This document shows, piece by piece, positions 31,448-40,202 of a DNA stretch of 64,000 nucleotides (positions are counted from its first letter, which is position 1; every line of letters begins with the position of its first letter). Source of the stretch: Curvibacter sp. GWA2_64_110 (GTDB taxonomy: Bacteria > Pseudomonadota > Gammaproteobacteria > Burkholderiales > Burkholderiaceae_C); contig MGPC01000003.1 in the NCBI GenBank assembly GCA_001797315.1, forward strand, positions 124,001-188,000, read 5' to 3'. A model generated the notes under the pieces. The model worked only from the letters and a program-made list of their open reading frames with translations. It did no database searches and was not told the DNA's origin. Position numbers and translations under genes: made by a program.

Positions 31448-32437
31448 TCAGGCGTCGGCGGTGAATCCGATGGCCTTGACGATCGGGCTCCATTTCGCCG
31501 TGTCCTTTTTCAGGATGGCCGCCAGTTCGGCCGGCGAACTCGACATCGTTTCCAGGCCAAAGGTGCCCATGCCGTCGATGACGTCCTTGGAGGCCAGTGC
31601 CGACTTGAGGGCCGCGTTCAGGCGCGTCACCAGTTCCGGCGCCGCCTTGCCGGGCAGGAAGAAGGCGAACCACTCGCTGTGCTCCATGTCCTTGAGGCCC
31701 TGCTCGGTGAAGGTGGGAACATCGGGGGCGAAACGGTTGCGTTTGGCGCCCGACGTCGCCAGGATGCGCACCTTGCCGGTGGGCAGGTGCTGCGTGATGT
31801 CGCCGATGGGGCCGCACACGGCGGCGATCTGGCCGCCCAGCAGGTCCAGCATGGCCGGTTGCGTGCCGCGGTAGCCCACGTGCTTGAGCTCCACGCCGGC
31901 ATGGCGGCCCACCAGCGCGCCGACAAAGTGGGGTGTGGAGCCGGCCGCCGGCGAGCCGAAGTTGGCCTGGCTGGGGTTGGCCTTGGCCCAGGCGATGAAG
32001 TCGGCAATGTTCTTCACGTTCGCCGGCACCATGGGACCGACGGCAAAACCGAAGTCGAAGATGCAGGCCAGCGAGACTGGCGTGACGTCATGGACCGGGT
32101 CGTAGGGCAGCTTCTTGTAGATGTGCGGGTAGATGGTGAGCATCGAGGTCGGCGTTTGCAGCATCGTGGCGCCGTCGGCCGGTTGGCCCTTGACGTACTG
32201 GATGGCGATCTGGCCACCGGCGCCAGTCTTGTTTTCGACCGTGGCCGTCTTGGCGTAGGTGCCGCCGAGCCGGCTGGCGACGCGTCGGCAGGTGGTGTCG
32301 GAGGTGCCGCCGGCTGCGAAACCGGTGACGATCTTCAGGTTCTCGATCTGCGCTTGCGCCATGGCCTGTTGGCCGACGCTGGCCAGCAGGGCCGAGGCGC
32401 CAACGGACTGGATGACTTGACGACGTGAAATGCTCAT
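31448..32437 (-). CDS. Bug-family tripartite tricarboxylate transporter binding protein
   Basis: 329 residues. N-terminal export signal with a twin-Arg-like stretch (MSISRRQVIQSVGASALLASV, cut near AMAQAQ), then the periplasmic TctC/Bug fold: KIVTGFAAGGTSDTTCR, VENKTGAGGQIAIQYV, FGSPAAGSTPHFVGAL, EQGLKDMEHSEWFAFFLPGKA. These proteins bind carboxylates in the periplasm. No TctA/TctB membrane subunits are adjacent, which is common for the many orphan Bug genes of Burkholderiales. The start is 33 bases after the stop of the IlvD/Edd gene, so an aromatic or sugar-acid ligand of this pathway is a fair guess. Confidence 0.93.
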   Translation of the reverse strand: MSISRRQVIQSVGASALLASVGQQAMAQAQIENLKIVTGFAAGGTSDTTCRRVASRLGGTYAKTATVENKTGAGGQIAIQYVKGQPADGATMLQTPTSMLTIYPHIYKKLPYDPVHDVTPVSLACIFDFGFAVGPMVPANVKNIADFIAWAKANPSQANFGSPAAGSTPHFVGALVGRHAGVELKHVGYRGTQPAMLDLLGGQIAAVCGPIGDITQHLPTGKVRILATSGAKRNRFAPDVPTFTEQGLKDMEHSEWFAFFLPGKAAPELVTRLNAALKSALASKDVIDGMGTFGLETMSSSPAELAAILKKDTAKWSPIVKAIGFTADA

Positions 32438-32470
32438 GGGGTCTCCTTTGAATGATGGAACAGGTAGGGC

Positions 32471-34192
32471 TCAGGATTCATCGCGCAACCAGACCACGGC
32501 CCCGGAATGGGTGACCGCGCCCTGGTGGCTCGGGCGAACTGTCAATGCATATTTTTCCAGCAGGCCGCCGCGGGCGCTGTCGGTGTTGGGTAGCACGGCG
32601 GCCAGGCGTTGCGCGAGCTCGGCCGCGCTCAGCTCGACCGTGATGCTGCGCGCCTCGGGACGGGCATCGATGGTCACCACATCGCCGTTGCGCAGCGCGG
32701 CAATCGGTCCGCGGTCGGCAGCTTCCGGGCCGGCATAGCCGATGCACAGGCCGCGCGTGGCGCCGGAAAAGCGTCCGTCGGTCAGCAGCGCCACCTTGTC
32801 GCCCATGCCCTGGCCGTAAAGCAGGGCGGTGATGCCCAGCATCTCGCGCATGCCGGGGCCGCCTTTGGGGCCCTCGTTGCGGATCACGATCACATCACCG
32901 GGCTGGTAGTGCATGGCCTGCACGGCGGCCTGGGCTTCTTCTTCCGATTCGAACACGCGTGCCGGGCCACGGTGCACCAGGGTCTTGAGGCCGGCGGTTT
33001 TCAGCAGCGCGCCATCCGGGCACAGATTGCCCTTGAGCACGGCCAGGCCGCCGTCTTTTGAAATGGCGTTTTCAAAGCGGCGTACCACCTCGCCGTCCGG
33101 GGCGTTGGCGCCGTCCAGTTCCTCGGCCAGGGTGCGGCCGGTCCAGGTCAGGGCGTCGCCATGCAGGTGGCCGCTCTGGAGCAGCTCGTGCAGCACGACG
33201 GCCGCACCGCCCACGTAGTACATGTCACGTGCCAGGTACTTGCCGCCGGGGCGCAGGTCGGCAATCAAGGGGGTGCGGGCAAAGACTTCGGCCACATCGT
33301 CCAGATGGAACCGGATGCCGGCCTCGTGCGCAATGGCCGGGATGTGCAACGCGGCGTTGGTGGAGCCGCCGGTGGCCGAAACCACGGCGCAGGCGTTTTC
33401 CAGCGCCTTGCGCGTCACGATGTCGCGCGGCAACGGGGCATCCCCCATCACGGCTTTCATCAACTGTTTGCCGGCGCGGCGCAGCAGCGGTGCGCGTTCG
33501 CTGAACACGGCCGGCACCATGCTGGAGCCGATCGGTGCCAGGCCCAGCGCCTCCGACACCATGCCCATGGTGTTGGCGGTGAACTGGCCGGCGCAGGCGC
33601 CGGCGGTGGGCAGGCAGGCGCGGCTGATGGCGTCCAGCTCGTCGTGCGTGGCGTCGCCGGCCAGCACCTTGCCGATGGTCTCGTAGGTGTCGACCACGTT
33701 CAGGTCGCGTCCGTTCACGCCCGGTGCCTGCCCCGGCAGCGCGGAGCCGCCATGCACGAAGACGCTGGGCACATTGCAGCGCACCATACCCATCATCAGG
33801 CCGGGCAGGTTCTTGTCGCAGGCGCCGATGCCGAAGATGCCGTCCCACTGGTGGCCGCGCACCGAAGCTTCCACGCTGTCGGCAATCAGTTCGCGCGAAA
33901 TGAGCGAGAAGCGCATGCCCGAATGCGCCATGGTCAGGCCGTCGGAGATCGAGACCACCGGGCACTCGTGTGGCGTGCCACCGGCGGCGTAGATGCCGGT
34001 CTTGGCGTGCTGCGCCTGTTCGCGCAGGTTCAGATTGCAGGGGCTCATCTCGCCGCCGGTGTGGAAGACACCGATGTGCGGGCGTGTGATGTCGTCCTCG
34101 TCCTGGCCCAGCGCGTGCAGGAAGCTGCGCGTGGTGGCACGGATGGTGCCCTCGTAAATGGTGGCGCTGCGGAATTTTTTCTTGTCGGTCAT
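32471..34192 (-). CDS. IlvD/Edd family dehydratase
   Basis: 573 residues, iron-sulfur dehydratase family. Cluster cysteines are seen in MSPCNLNLREQA, GACDKNLPGLMMG and TAGACAGQFTANTMG; substrate-region motifs are SISDGLTMAHSGM and the C-terminal LTDGRFSGATRGLCIGYAGPEA. It would dehydrate a 2,3-dihydroxy acid to a 2-oxo acid. The first half is closer to dihydroxy-acid dehydratases than to gluconate dehydratases, but the place between an SDR and a Bug gene in a catabolic array argues against the branched-chain biosynthetic role. Start chosen at MTDKKKFRSATIYEG, five bases from the SDR stop. Confidence 0.88.
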   Translation of the reverse strand: MTDKKKFRSATIYEGTIRATTRSFLHALGQDEDDITRPHIGVFHTGGEMSPCNLNLREQAQHAKTGIYAAGGTPHECPVVSISDGLTMAHSGMRFSLISRELIADSVEASVRGHQWDGIFGIGACDKNLPGLMMGMVRCNVPSVFVHGGSALPGQAPGVNGRDLNVVDTYETIGKVLAGDATHDELDAISRACLPTAGACAGQFTANTMGMVSEALGLAPIGSSMVPAVFSERAPLLRRAGKQLMKAVMGDAPLPRDIVTRKALENACAVVSATGGSTNAALHIPAIAHEAGIRFHLDDVAEVFARTPLIADLRPGGKYLARDMYYVGGAAVVLHELLQSGHLHGDALTWTGRTLAEELDGANAPDGEVVRRFENAISKDGGLAVLKGNLCPDGALLKTAGLKTLVHRGPARVFESEEEAQAAVQAMHYQPGDVIVIRNEGPKGGPGMREMLGITALLYGQGMGDKVALLTDGRFSGATRGLCIGYAGPEAADRGPIAALRNGDVVTIDARPEARSITVELSAAELAQRLAAVLPNTDSARGGLLEKYALTVRPSHQGAVTHSGAVVWLRDES

Positions 34193-34196
34193 GGGT

Positions 34197-34973
34197 TCAT
34201 CCTGCATTGAGGTGCAGGCCATTGTCCATCTGGATCACCGTGCCCGTCATGCCGGGGGCGCGCTCGGTGATGAAGCAGGCCAGTGCCGCTACTTCCTCCG
34301 GTTGCGAGACGCGCTGGAGCGGCGAACTTTCGGTCTGCACCCGCAGCACCTCGGCGTGGCGTACGGCGTCCAGCACGCGGCTGGGCAGGCCGCCCTCGAC
34401 GAAGCCCGGCGCAATGGCGTTGACGCGGATCTGCGGCCCCAGTGCGCGCGCCAGCGACAGCGTGAGCGTGTTGACGGCACCCTTGGAGGCGGCATAGGCC
34501 ATGGACGAGCCGCGCCCGATGACGCCGCCGATGGACGAGATGTTGACCACGCTGCCGTGGCCCGAAGCCTTGAGTGCCGGCACGCAGGCGCGCGTCATGC
34601 GGTACAGGCCGACGGTGTTGACGTCGTAGGTGCGGTGGAACTCTTCCGGCGTGAGGGCGTCGAGGTCGGCGTGCGCAATGAAGCGCGTGGTGCCGGCGCA
34701 GTTGATCAGCGCGTCGATGCGGCCGAAGCGCTGCAACGCGGTGGCGGCAAAGGCGGCGCAGCTGTCATTGCTTGTCACATCGAGGTGTTGCAGCAGCGGG
34801 CTGATGCCATGCACCTCGCACTCGGTCGCCACGTCCAGCAGCTGCACGTGGTTGGCATCGTCCAGCCAGCTCAGGGCCAGTTGCCAGCCGTGCGCGGCGA
34901 ACTCGCGCGCGCAGGCGGCGCCGATGCCGGTGGCGGCACCGGTGATGAGGCAGACGCGCTTGAGATCGTGCAT
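34197..34973 (-). CDS. short-chain dehydrogenase/reductase
   Basis: 258 residues. Classical SDR with cofactor motif TGAATGIG, NCAG, catalytic Ser in SVVNISSIGG, YAASKG (Tyr-x3-Lys) and the PGFVEGGLPSRV loop. Its 3-oxoacyl reductase-like sequence is typical of catabolic SDRs acting on hydroxy acids, polyols or sugar acids. It touches hpaI (three bases) and the dehydratase gene (four bases). SDR, dehydratase and an HpaI-type aldolase in a row would make a workable oxidise-dehydrate-cleave route for a sugar acid, see findings. Confidence 0.9.
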   Translation of the reverse strand: MHDLKRVCLITGAATGIGAACAREFAAHGWQLALSWLDDANHVQLLDVATECEVHGISPLLQHLDVTSNDSCAAFAATALQRFGRIDALINCAGTTRFIAHADLDALTPEEFHRTYDVNTVGLYRMTRACVPALKASGHGSVVNISSIGGVIGRGSSMAYAASKGAVNTLTLSLARALGPQIRVNAIAPGFVEGGLPSRVLDAVRHAEVLRVQTESSPLQRVSQPEEVAALACFITERAPGMTGTVIQMDNGLHLNAG

Positions 34974-34976
34974 GAC

Positions 34977-35801
34977 TTAGTAGGTCTTGTCGCCAGAGGC
35001 CATGGGCTTGACGTCGCCTTTGTACAGCGCGGCCAGCGCGCTGGTCTGGCGCACCAGGATCTGCGTGTCCAGGCCGACGGCGACGAAGGTGGCGCCCAGC
35101 GCCAGGTAGTGGCGTGCCAGCGTCTCGTCGCTGACCAGGATGCCGGCGGCCTTGCCGCTCTTGACGATGCGGCGGATGGCGTCGTCGATGGCAGCCTGCA
35201 CCTCCGGGTGCGTGGCATGGCCCACGTGGCCGAGCGAGGCCGACAGGTCGGCCGGGCCGATGAAGATGCCGTCCACACCCGGCGTGGCGGCAATGGCTTC
35301 GAGGTTGTTCAGCGCGGTGCGCGATTCGACCTGCACCAGCAGGCAGACCTGCTCGTTGGCTTCCTTGGCGTAGTTGGGGTAACGGCCCCAGCGCGAGGCG
35401 CGCGCGCCGGCCATGCCGCGGATGCCGCCCTGGCCGTCGTCCTGCGGGTAGCGCATGGCGCACACCAGCGCGGCGGCCTGCTCGGCCGTGTCCACCATCG
35501 GCACCAGCAGGGTCTGGAAGCCGAGGTCAAGGAACTGCTTGATCAGCGCCGTGCCGGCCTCGCCGTGGCCCAGCGGCACGCGGCCGATGGCGTGCGTGCC
35601 GGGGTAGGTCGCCACGGCCTGCAACTGGCCGAGCAGCGTGGTGAGCGTATTGGGTGAGTGCTCGCCGTCGAGCAGCAGCCAGTCGAAGCCGGCACCGGCG
35701 CAGATCTCGGTGCTGATCGGGTTGGCCAGGTTGACCCACAGGCCGATCTGGGCCTGTTTGTTTTGAAGGGCTTGCTTGAAAGGATTGGTGGGTGTCTTCA
35801 T
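34977..35801 (-). CDS. hpaI: 4-hydroxy-2-oxoheptanedioate aldolase HpaI
   Basis: 274-residue class II (divalent metal) HpcH/HpaI aldolase. It has LLLDGEHSPN (catalytic His), CAMRYPQDDGQGGIRGMAGARASRWGR split by the usual spacing, and VQVESRTALNNLEAIAATPGVDGIFIGPADLSAS with metal ligands Glu and Asp. It cleaves 4-hydroxy-2-oxoheptanedioate to pyruvate and succinic semialdehyde, the last step of homoprotocatechuate degradation. The family also handles other 2-oxo-3-deoxy acids. Eight bases separate it from hpaH. Confidence 0.92.
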   Translation of the reverse strand: MKTPTNPFKQALQNKQAQIGLWVNLANPISTEICAGAGFDWLLLDGEHSPNTLTTLLGQLQAVATYPGTHAIGRVPLGHGEAGTALIKQFLDLGFQTLLVPMVDTAEQAAALVCAMRYPQDDGQGGIRGMAGARASRWGRYPNYAKEANEQVCLLVQVESRTALNNLEAIAATPGVDGIFIGPADLSASLGHVGHATHPEVQAAIDDAIRRIVKSGKAAGILVSDETLARHYLALGATFVAVGLDTQILVRQTSALAALYKGDVKPMASGDKTY

Positions 35802-35809
35802 GGAAGTGT

Positions 35810-36625
35810 TCAGGTAAATCGAAATTTCAGAGTCCCGAGCGGGCCGTAGTCGGCTTCGAACAGATCATCCGCCTTGCCGGGCACCGGGCGCGTGAAAGAG
35901 CCGGCCAGCACGATCTGCCCGGCTTCCAGATGTTCGCCCCAGGGCGCCAGCTTGTTGGCCAGCCAGGCAATGCCGATGGCCGGGTGGCCCTGCACGCCGG
36001 CCGCCAGGCCGGTTTCCTCCACCACGCCGTTGCAGCGCAGGATGGCGCCGATCCAGGGCAGGATCACGTCGGCAGGCCTGGCGCGCGCAGCGCCGACCAC
36101 GATGCCGGCGTTGGCAGCGTTGTCGCTGATGGTGTCGAACACTTTGCGCATCACTTTGCTGTGGCGGTCGAACTGTTCGATGCGGGCGTCGATGATCTCG
36201 ATCGCCGGCGTCACGTAGTCGGTGGCGGCGATGACCTGTTCTGCCGTGACGTTCGGCCCCTTGAGCGGCGCCTTCAGCACGAAGGCCAGTTCCACCTCCA
36301 CCCGTGGCGCGATGAAGCGCGCCGCCGGAATGTCCAGTACCTGGCCGGGCGTGCAGGTGAACAGCATGGAATCCAGCAAGGTGCCATAGTCGGGTTCGTC
36401 GATCTGGCTCGACTGCTGCATGGCGCGCGAGGTCAGGCCGATCTTGTGGCCGATCACGCGGCGTCCGGTCGCCAGCTGCAGCGCCACCCAGGCGCGGCTG
36501 ACGCGGTAGCCGTCCTCGATCGTCATGCGGGGGAAGCGCTGGGAGAAGTGCTCCAGCTGGGTGCGCGTGTCCTGCGCCTGCTGCAGCTCGGCGGCCAGTT
36601 GTTGCGTCAGTTCCGGGGTGAACAT
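35810..36625 (-). CDS. hpaH: 2-oxohepta-3-ene-1,7-dioate hydratase HpaH
   Basis: 271 residues, fumarylacetoacetase-like hydratase of the HpaH/MhpD group. Seen: [33 protein letters not shown] (metal-binding acidic residues), [19 protein letters not shown] and the C-terminal [24 protein letters not shown]. It hydrates 2-oxohept-3-enedioate to 4-hydroxy-2-oxoheptanedioate before HpaI. Tight spacing to hpaF (12 bases) and hpaI (8) supports one transcript. Confidence 0.94.
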   Translation of the reverse strand: MFTPELTQQLAAELQQAQDTRTQLEHFSQRFPRMTIEDGYRVSRAWVALQLATGRRVIGHKIGLTSRAMQQSSQIDEPDYGTLLDSMLFTCTPGQVLDIPAARFIAPRVEVELAFVLKAPLKGPNVTAEQVIAATDYVTPAIEIIDARIEQFDRHSKVMRKVFDTISDNAANAGIVVGAARARPADVILPWIGAILRCNGVVEETGLAAGVQGHPAIGIAWLANKLAPWGEHLEAGQIVLAGSFTRPVPGKADDLFEADYGPLGTLKFRFT

Positions 36626-36637
36626 GCGGCTATGCGG

Positions 36638-37039
36638 TCAGTGAGGAAACAGCGGATGGATGTTGCTGTGCTTGGCGTTGTAGACCTCGCGGCCTTCGTC
36701 GATCTGCAGCGTGATACCGAGGTGGCGTTTCGACAATAGAGAATCAAAATGAGCCTTGACCCTCGCCAACAATGCGTCACCAGCTCTTGTTTTGATAGCA
36801 TCCGAGCGGCCGTAGCCCATGCGCAGGTTCAGGTAGACGAAGGCGTAGTCGTGCTGGCCGTCGGCCACGGCGTAGTGCGGCGCCGGGTAGGCCAGCACGC
36901 GTGTGCCGCCGGTGGGGAAGACCGGTTCGCCGGTTTCGTCTTTTTGTTTCACCATCACGTCGGCCAGGTCGCGGCACAGGGCCGTCATGTCGGTTTCCTG
37001 CTCCAGGTTGGCGGTGTAGAGGATGACGAGGTGGGGCAT
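36638..37039 (-). CDS. hpaF: 5-carboxymethyl-2-hydroxymuconate isomerase HpaF
   Basis: 133-residue isomerase of the tautomerase-like fold with N-terminal Pro after Met (MPHLVILYTANL), the catalytic base for isomerising 5-carboxymethyl-2-hydroxymuconate. Further family landmarks are ADGQHDYAFVYLNLRMGYGRS and VYNAKHSNIHPLF. Residues of the segment AIKTRAGDALLARVKAHFDSL align in length and pattern with other HpaF proteins, but are written with codons rare here (ACA, AGA, AGG, CTA, TTG) and at base level match the dispersed repeat (36740-36799). Function is probably intact. Confidence 0.92.
   Translation of the reverse strand: MPHLVILYTANLEQETDMTALCRDLADVMVKQKDETGEPVFPTGGTRVLAYPAPHYAVADGQHDYAFVYLNLRMGYGRSDAIKTRAGDALLARVKAHFDSLLSKRHLGITLQIDEGREVYNAKHSNIHPLFPH
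36740..36799 (-). repeat. dispersed repeat-like segment inside hpaF, copy D
   Basis: On the minus strand: GCTATCAAAACAAGAGCTG, then GACGCAT, TTGGCGAGG, GGCTC, ATTTT. Copy B reads GCTATCAAAAAGAGAGCTG, CGCGCAT, TTGGCAAGG, AGCTC, ATTTT with equal total length. By hand about seven in ten bases agree over 60, and 16 of the first 18. The segment is translated in frame in hpaF. Origin from the repeat is an inference. Confidence 0.5.
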
Positions 37040-37051
37040 GGTGAGGTTCTC

Positions 37052-37975
37052 TCAGAGTCTCGCAAAAGCGCGGTAGCCGTCGGCCGACGAAGCCTGCGGC
37101 GGCGGCACGGCATCGCCGCTGACCGGCAGCACCGGAAACACGGCGTTGAGCTGGCCGGTGCCGGAGGCGCCGAAGTAGGGCGTGACGATCTCGGCCTGGC
37201 CGCTGTAGTCGGACCAACCGAGGGCGCCGAGCAGCATGGCGGTGTCGTGCATGAAGCCTTCGCCGTGGCCCTTGCTGGCGTACTCGGGCAGCATGTCGCA
37301 AAAGGTTTTCCAGTCGCCGGCCTGCCACAGGCGGATCACGTCGCGGTCCATGTTTTCGAGCAGCGGGCTCCAGATCCTGAACGCATATTCCGGTGCCAGG
37401 CCGTTCTGCGCAAAGCGGTGGCTTAAAGAGCCGCTGGCAAAAAACGCCACCGTGCCGTCGTAATGCTCTTCCACCGCGCGGCGCATGGCCCAGCCCAGGC
37501 GCGCGCTGTCGGCCAGGTAGTGCACCTGGCACAGCGCCGACACCGACACCACCTTGAAATGCTGGTCCTGGTTCATGTAGCGCATGGGCACCAGCGTGCC
37601 GTACTCGGGCGCCAGCGTGGTGGCCGGGTGGGCCAGGGTCTCGACACCGTGTTCGTTGCATACGCGCGCCAGCAACTGGCCGAGTGCCGGGTTGCCGGGG
37701 AACTCGTAGCCCAGGTTGCTGATGAAGTGCGGCAGCTCGTTGCTGGTGTACAGGCCCTTGAAGCGCGGCGCGCAGTTGACGTGGTAGTTGGCATTGACCA
37801 GCCAGTGGGTGTCGAACACCACGATGGTGTCCACGCCGAGTTCGCGGCAACGGCGGCCGATTTCCCGGTGGCCGTCGATGGCGTCCTGCCGCGTGCCCTG
37901 GCGCGGGCCGGGCAACTCGCTCAGGTACATCGAGGGCACGTGGGTGATCTTGGCGGCGAGAGCGAGCTTGCCCAT
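37052..37975 (-). CDS. hpaD: 3,4-dihydroxyphenylacetate 2,3-dioxygenase HpaD
   Basis: 307-residue class III (LigB-type) extradiol dioxygenase. The start MGKLALAAKITHVPSMYLSE is nearly identical to the E. coli-type HpaD, with metal-ligand His in KITHVPSM and IVVFDTHWLVN, and EYGTLVPMRYMN and ASGSLSHRFAQN further on. It opens the homoprotocatechuate ring between C2 and C3 to give 5-carboxymethyl-2-hydroxymuconate semialdehyde. ATG 37975 is chosen by this match; two bases separate it from the hpaE stop. About 20 residues longer than E. coli HpaD at the C-terminus. Confidence 0.95.
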   Translation of the reverse strand: MGKLALAAKITHVPSMYLSELPGPRQGTRQDAIDGHREIGRRCRELGVDTIVVFDTHWLVNANYHVNCAPRFKGLYTSNELPHFISNLGYEFPGNPALGQLLARVCNEHGVETLAHPATTLAPEYGTLVPMRYMNQDQHFKVVSVSALCQVHYLADSARLGWAMRRAVEEHYDGTVAFFASGSLSHRFAQNGLAPEYAFRIWSPLLENMDRDVIRLWQAGDWKTFCDMLPEYASKGHGEGFMHDTAMLLGALGWSDYSGQAEIVTPYFGASGTGQLNAVFPVLPVSGDAVPPPQASSADGYRAFARL

Positions 37976-37977
37976 GG

Positions 37978-39450
37978 TCAGACCCCCCAATGAGGAATAT
38001 GGTGCGAGCCCAGCGAGACAGCCACGTTCTTCGGTTCCAGGAACACTTCGTAGCTCCAGGTGCCGCCTTCGCGTCCGGTGCCGCTGGCCTTGGTGCCGCC
38101 GAAGGGCTGGCGCAGGTCCCGTACGTTCTGGCTGTTGACGAAGCACATGCCGGCCTCGATGGCAGCCGCCACCCGGTGCGCGCGACCGAGGTTCTCGCTC
38201 CAGACGTAGCTGGACAGGCCGTATTGGATGTCGTTGGCCTTGGTTATGGCATCGGCCTCGTCCTTGAACGGAATGAGGCAGGCGACCGGGCCGAAGATTT
38301 CTTCCTGCGCGATGCGCATGCGGTTGTCGACGTCGGCGAACACGGTGGGCCAGACGTAGTTGCCGCCCTTCACGCGTGCCGGCAACTCGAGGGCGTAGCT
38401 CGGGCGGTCCAGCCCGCTGCACAGCAGTGTGGCGCCTTCCTTGGGGCCGAGTTCGATGTAGCTGCGCACCTTGGCCAGGTGGCCGGGGCTGACCATGGGG
38501 CCGATGATGGTCTTCTCATCCTGCGGGTCGCCCACGGTGATGCGCTTGGCGCGCTCGGTGAACTTCTGCACGAAGTCGGCGTAGATGCTTTGCTGCACCA
38601 GGATGCGGCTGCCGGCGGTGCAGCGTTCGCCGTTGTTGGAGAAGATCATGAACACCGCGGCATCCAGCGCGCGCTCCAGGTCGGCGTCGTCGAAGATCAC
38701 GAAGGGGCTCTTGCCGCCCAGTTCCATGCTGAACTTCTTCAGGCCGGCGCTCTTGACGATGCGGTTGCCGGTGGCCGTCGAGCCGGTGAAAGAGATGGCA
38801 CGCACGTCCGGGTGGGCGCACAGCGGCTCGCCGGCTTCGCGGCCGGTGCCGTGCACCACGTTGAGCACGCCGGGGGGAATGCCGGCTTCCAGCGCCAGCT
38901 CACCCAGGCGCGCGGCGGTCAGCGGCGACAGCTCACTCATCTTCAGCACGGCGGTGTTGCCGAAGGCGAGGGCCGGCGCGACCTTCCAGGTGGCCGTCAT
39001 GAAGGGCACGTTCCACGGCGAGATCAGTGCGCAGACGCCGACCGGGTGGAACAGTGTGTAGTTCAGGTGCGTCGGCGTCGGGTAGGTGTGGCCGTCGACG
39101 CGTGTGCACATCTCGGCGAAGTAGTGGAAGTTGTCGGCCGCACGCGGAATGAGTTGCTTACCGGTCTGGGCGATGACCTGGCCGGTGTCGTCGGTCTCGG
39201 TGCGCGCGATCTCGGGCACGTGCGCGGCGATCAGGTCGCCGAGCTTGCGCATCAGCTTGGCGCGCTCGGGCGCCGGCAGGCCGGCCCACTTCGGGAACGC
39301 GTCCTTGGCCGCCGCCACCGCCGCATGCACTTCGGCCGTACCACCGGCCGCCACTTCGGCCAGTACTTCCTGCGTGGCCGGGTTGACGGTTTCGAAGTAG
39401 TCGGTACCGCTGACCGACTGGCCGTTGATCAGGTGATTGATGAGGTTCAT
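37978..39450 (-). CDS. hpaE: 5-carboxymethyl-2-hydroxymuconate semialdehyde dehydrogenase HpaE
   Basis: 490-residue NAD-dependent aldehyde dehydrogenase. Seen are LISPWNVPFMTATWKVAPAL split across the cofactor site, FTGSTATGNRIV, catalytic Glu in FSMELGGKSPF and nucleophile Cys277 in NNGERCTAGSRI. It oxidises the ring-cleavage semialdehyde made by HpaD. The start MNLINHLINGQSV overlaps the hpaG2 stop by four bases (ATGA), so translation is probably coupled. Confidence 0.94.
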   Translation of the reverse strand: MNLINHLINGQSVSGTDYFETVNPATQEVLAEVAAGGTAEVHAAVAAAKDAFPKWAGLPAPERAKLMRKLGDLIAAHVPEIARTETDDTGQVIAQTGKQLIPRAADNFHYFAEMCTRVDGHTYPTPTHLNYTLFHPVGVCALISPWNVPFMTATWKVAPALAFGNTAVLKMSELSPLTAARLGELALEAGIPPGVLNVVHGTGREAGEPLCAHPDVRAISFTGSTATGNRIVKSAGLKKFSMELGGKSPFVIFDDADLERALDAAVFMIFSNNGERCTAGSRILVQQSIYADFVQKFTERAKRITVGDPQDEKTIIGPMVSPGHLAKVRSYIELGPKEGATLLCSGLDRPSYALELPARVKGGNYVWPTVFADVDNRMRIAQEEIFGPVACLIPFKDEADAITKANDIQYGLSSYVWSENLGRAHRVAAAIEAGMCFVNSQNVRDLRQPFGGTKASGTGREGGTWSYEVFLEPKNVAVSLGSHHIPHWGV

Positions 39451-40202
39451 GGTGCGGCTGCGATGGTGTTGATGAGAGCGCCGATGCCTTCGATCTCCGT
39501 GACGACCACATCGCCCGGTTGGCAATCGACCACGCCGTCGGGCGTGCCGGTCAGGATCAGGTCGCCGGGCTTCAGCGTCATGAAGCTGCTGAAGTACTCG
39601 ATGAGACAGGGCACGTCGAAGATCATGTCGCGCGTGTGGCCCGATTGCGTGAGCCGGCCATTGACGGTGGTTTGCAACGCCAGGTTCATCGGATTCGGCA
39701 CATCGGCGGCATCGACCAGCCAGGGCCCGAGCGGCGTGCCCGTGTCACGGTTCTTCACGCGCAGGTTGGGGCGGTACCAGTTTTCCAGGTAGTCGCGGAT
39801 GGCGTAGTCATTGGCCACGGTGTAGCCGGCGATGACGTCATAGGCGTTGGCGCGCTGGACTTTCCTGGCCGTCTGGCCGATGACCACCGCCAGCTCGCAC
39901 TCGTAGTGCATGAACTCGACACCAGCCGGTCGCACGGTGTGGTCACGGTGGCCGATCAGCGAGCTTTCGCCCTTGATGAAGACCAGGGGTTCTTCCGGTG
40001 CCTTGAAGGCCAGTTCCTTGGCGTGGTCGGCGTAGTTCAGGCCGAGCGCCAGGATGGTGCGCGGGCGTGGTACCGGCGCGAGCGGCGGCAGCCAGCGCAC
40101 GGCATCGAAGGCGACCAGACGGCCGTCGCCGAGCCGCAGCTGGCCGTCGTGCTCGGTGGCCTGATGAATGGCCCGGTCGTAGGCAACGCACGCGTGCTTC
40201 AT
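39447..40202 (-). CDS. hpaG2: HpaG C-terminal-type isomerase/decarboxylase subunit
   Basis: 251 residues of the fumarylacetoacetate-hydrolase fold, matching the second half of fused HpaG: ILALGLNYADHAKELAFKAP, VEFMHYECELAVVIG (metal-binding acidic residues), YAIRDYLENWYRPNLRVKNRD, LILTGTPDGV. Together with HpaG1 it isomerises and decarboxylates 5-oxopent-3-ene-1,2,5-tricarboxylate to 2-oxohept-3-enedioate. Four-base overlaps join it to hpaG1 and hpaE. Confidence 0.93.
   Translation of the reverse strand: MKHACVAYDRAIHQATEHDGQLRLGDGRLVAFDAVRWLPPLAPVPRPRTILALGLNYADHAKELAFKAPEEPLVFIKGESSLIGHRDHTVRPAGVEFMHYECELAVVIGQTARKVQRANAYDVIAGYTVANDYAIRDYLENWYRPNLRVKNRDTGTPLGPWLVDAADVPNPMNLALQTTVNGRLTQSGHTRDMIFDVPCLIEYFSSFMTLKPGDLILTGTPDGVVDCQPGDVVVTEIEGIGALINTIAAAP

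Noticed and set aside
32471-34192. Calling the dehydratase gene ilvD
   Set aside because: Sequence fits the IlvD/Edd family, but its place in a catabolic array speaks against the biosynthetic gene; family-level name kept.
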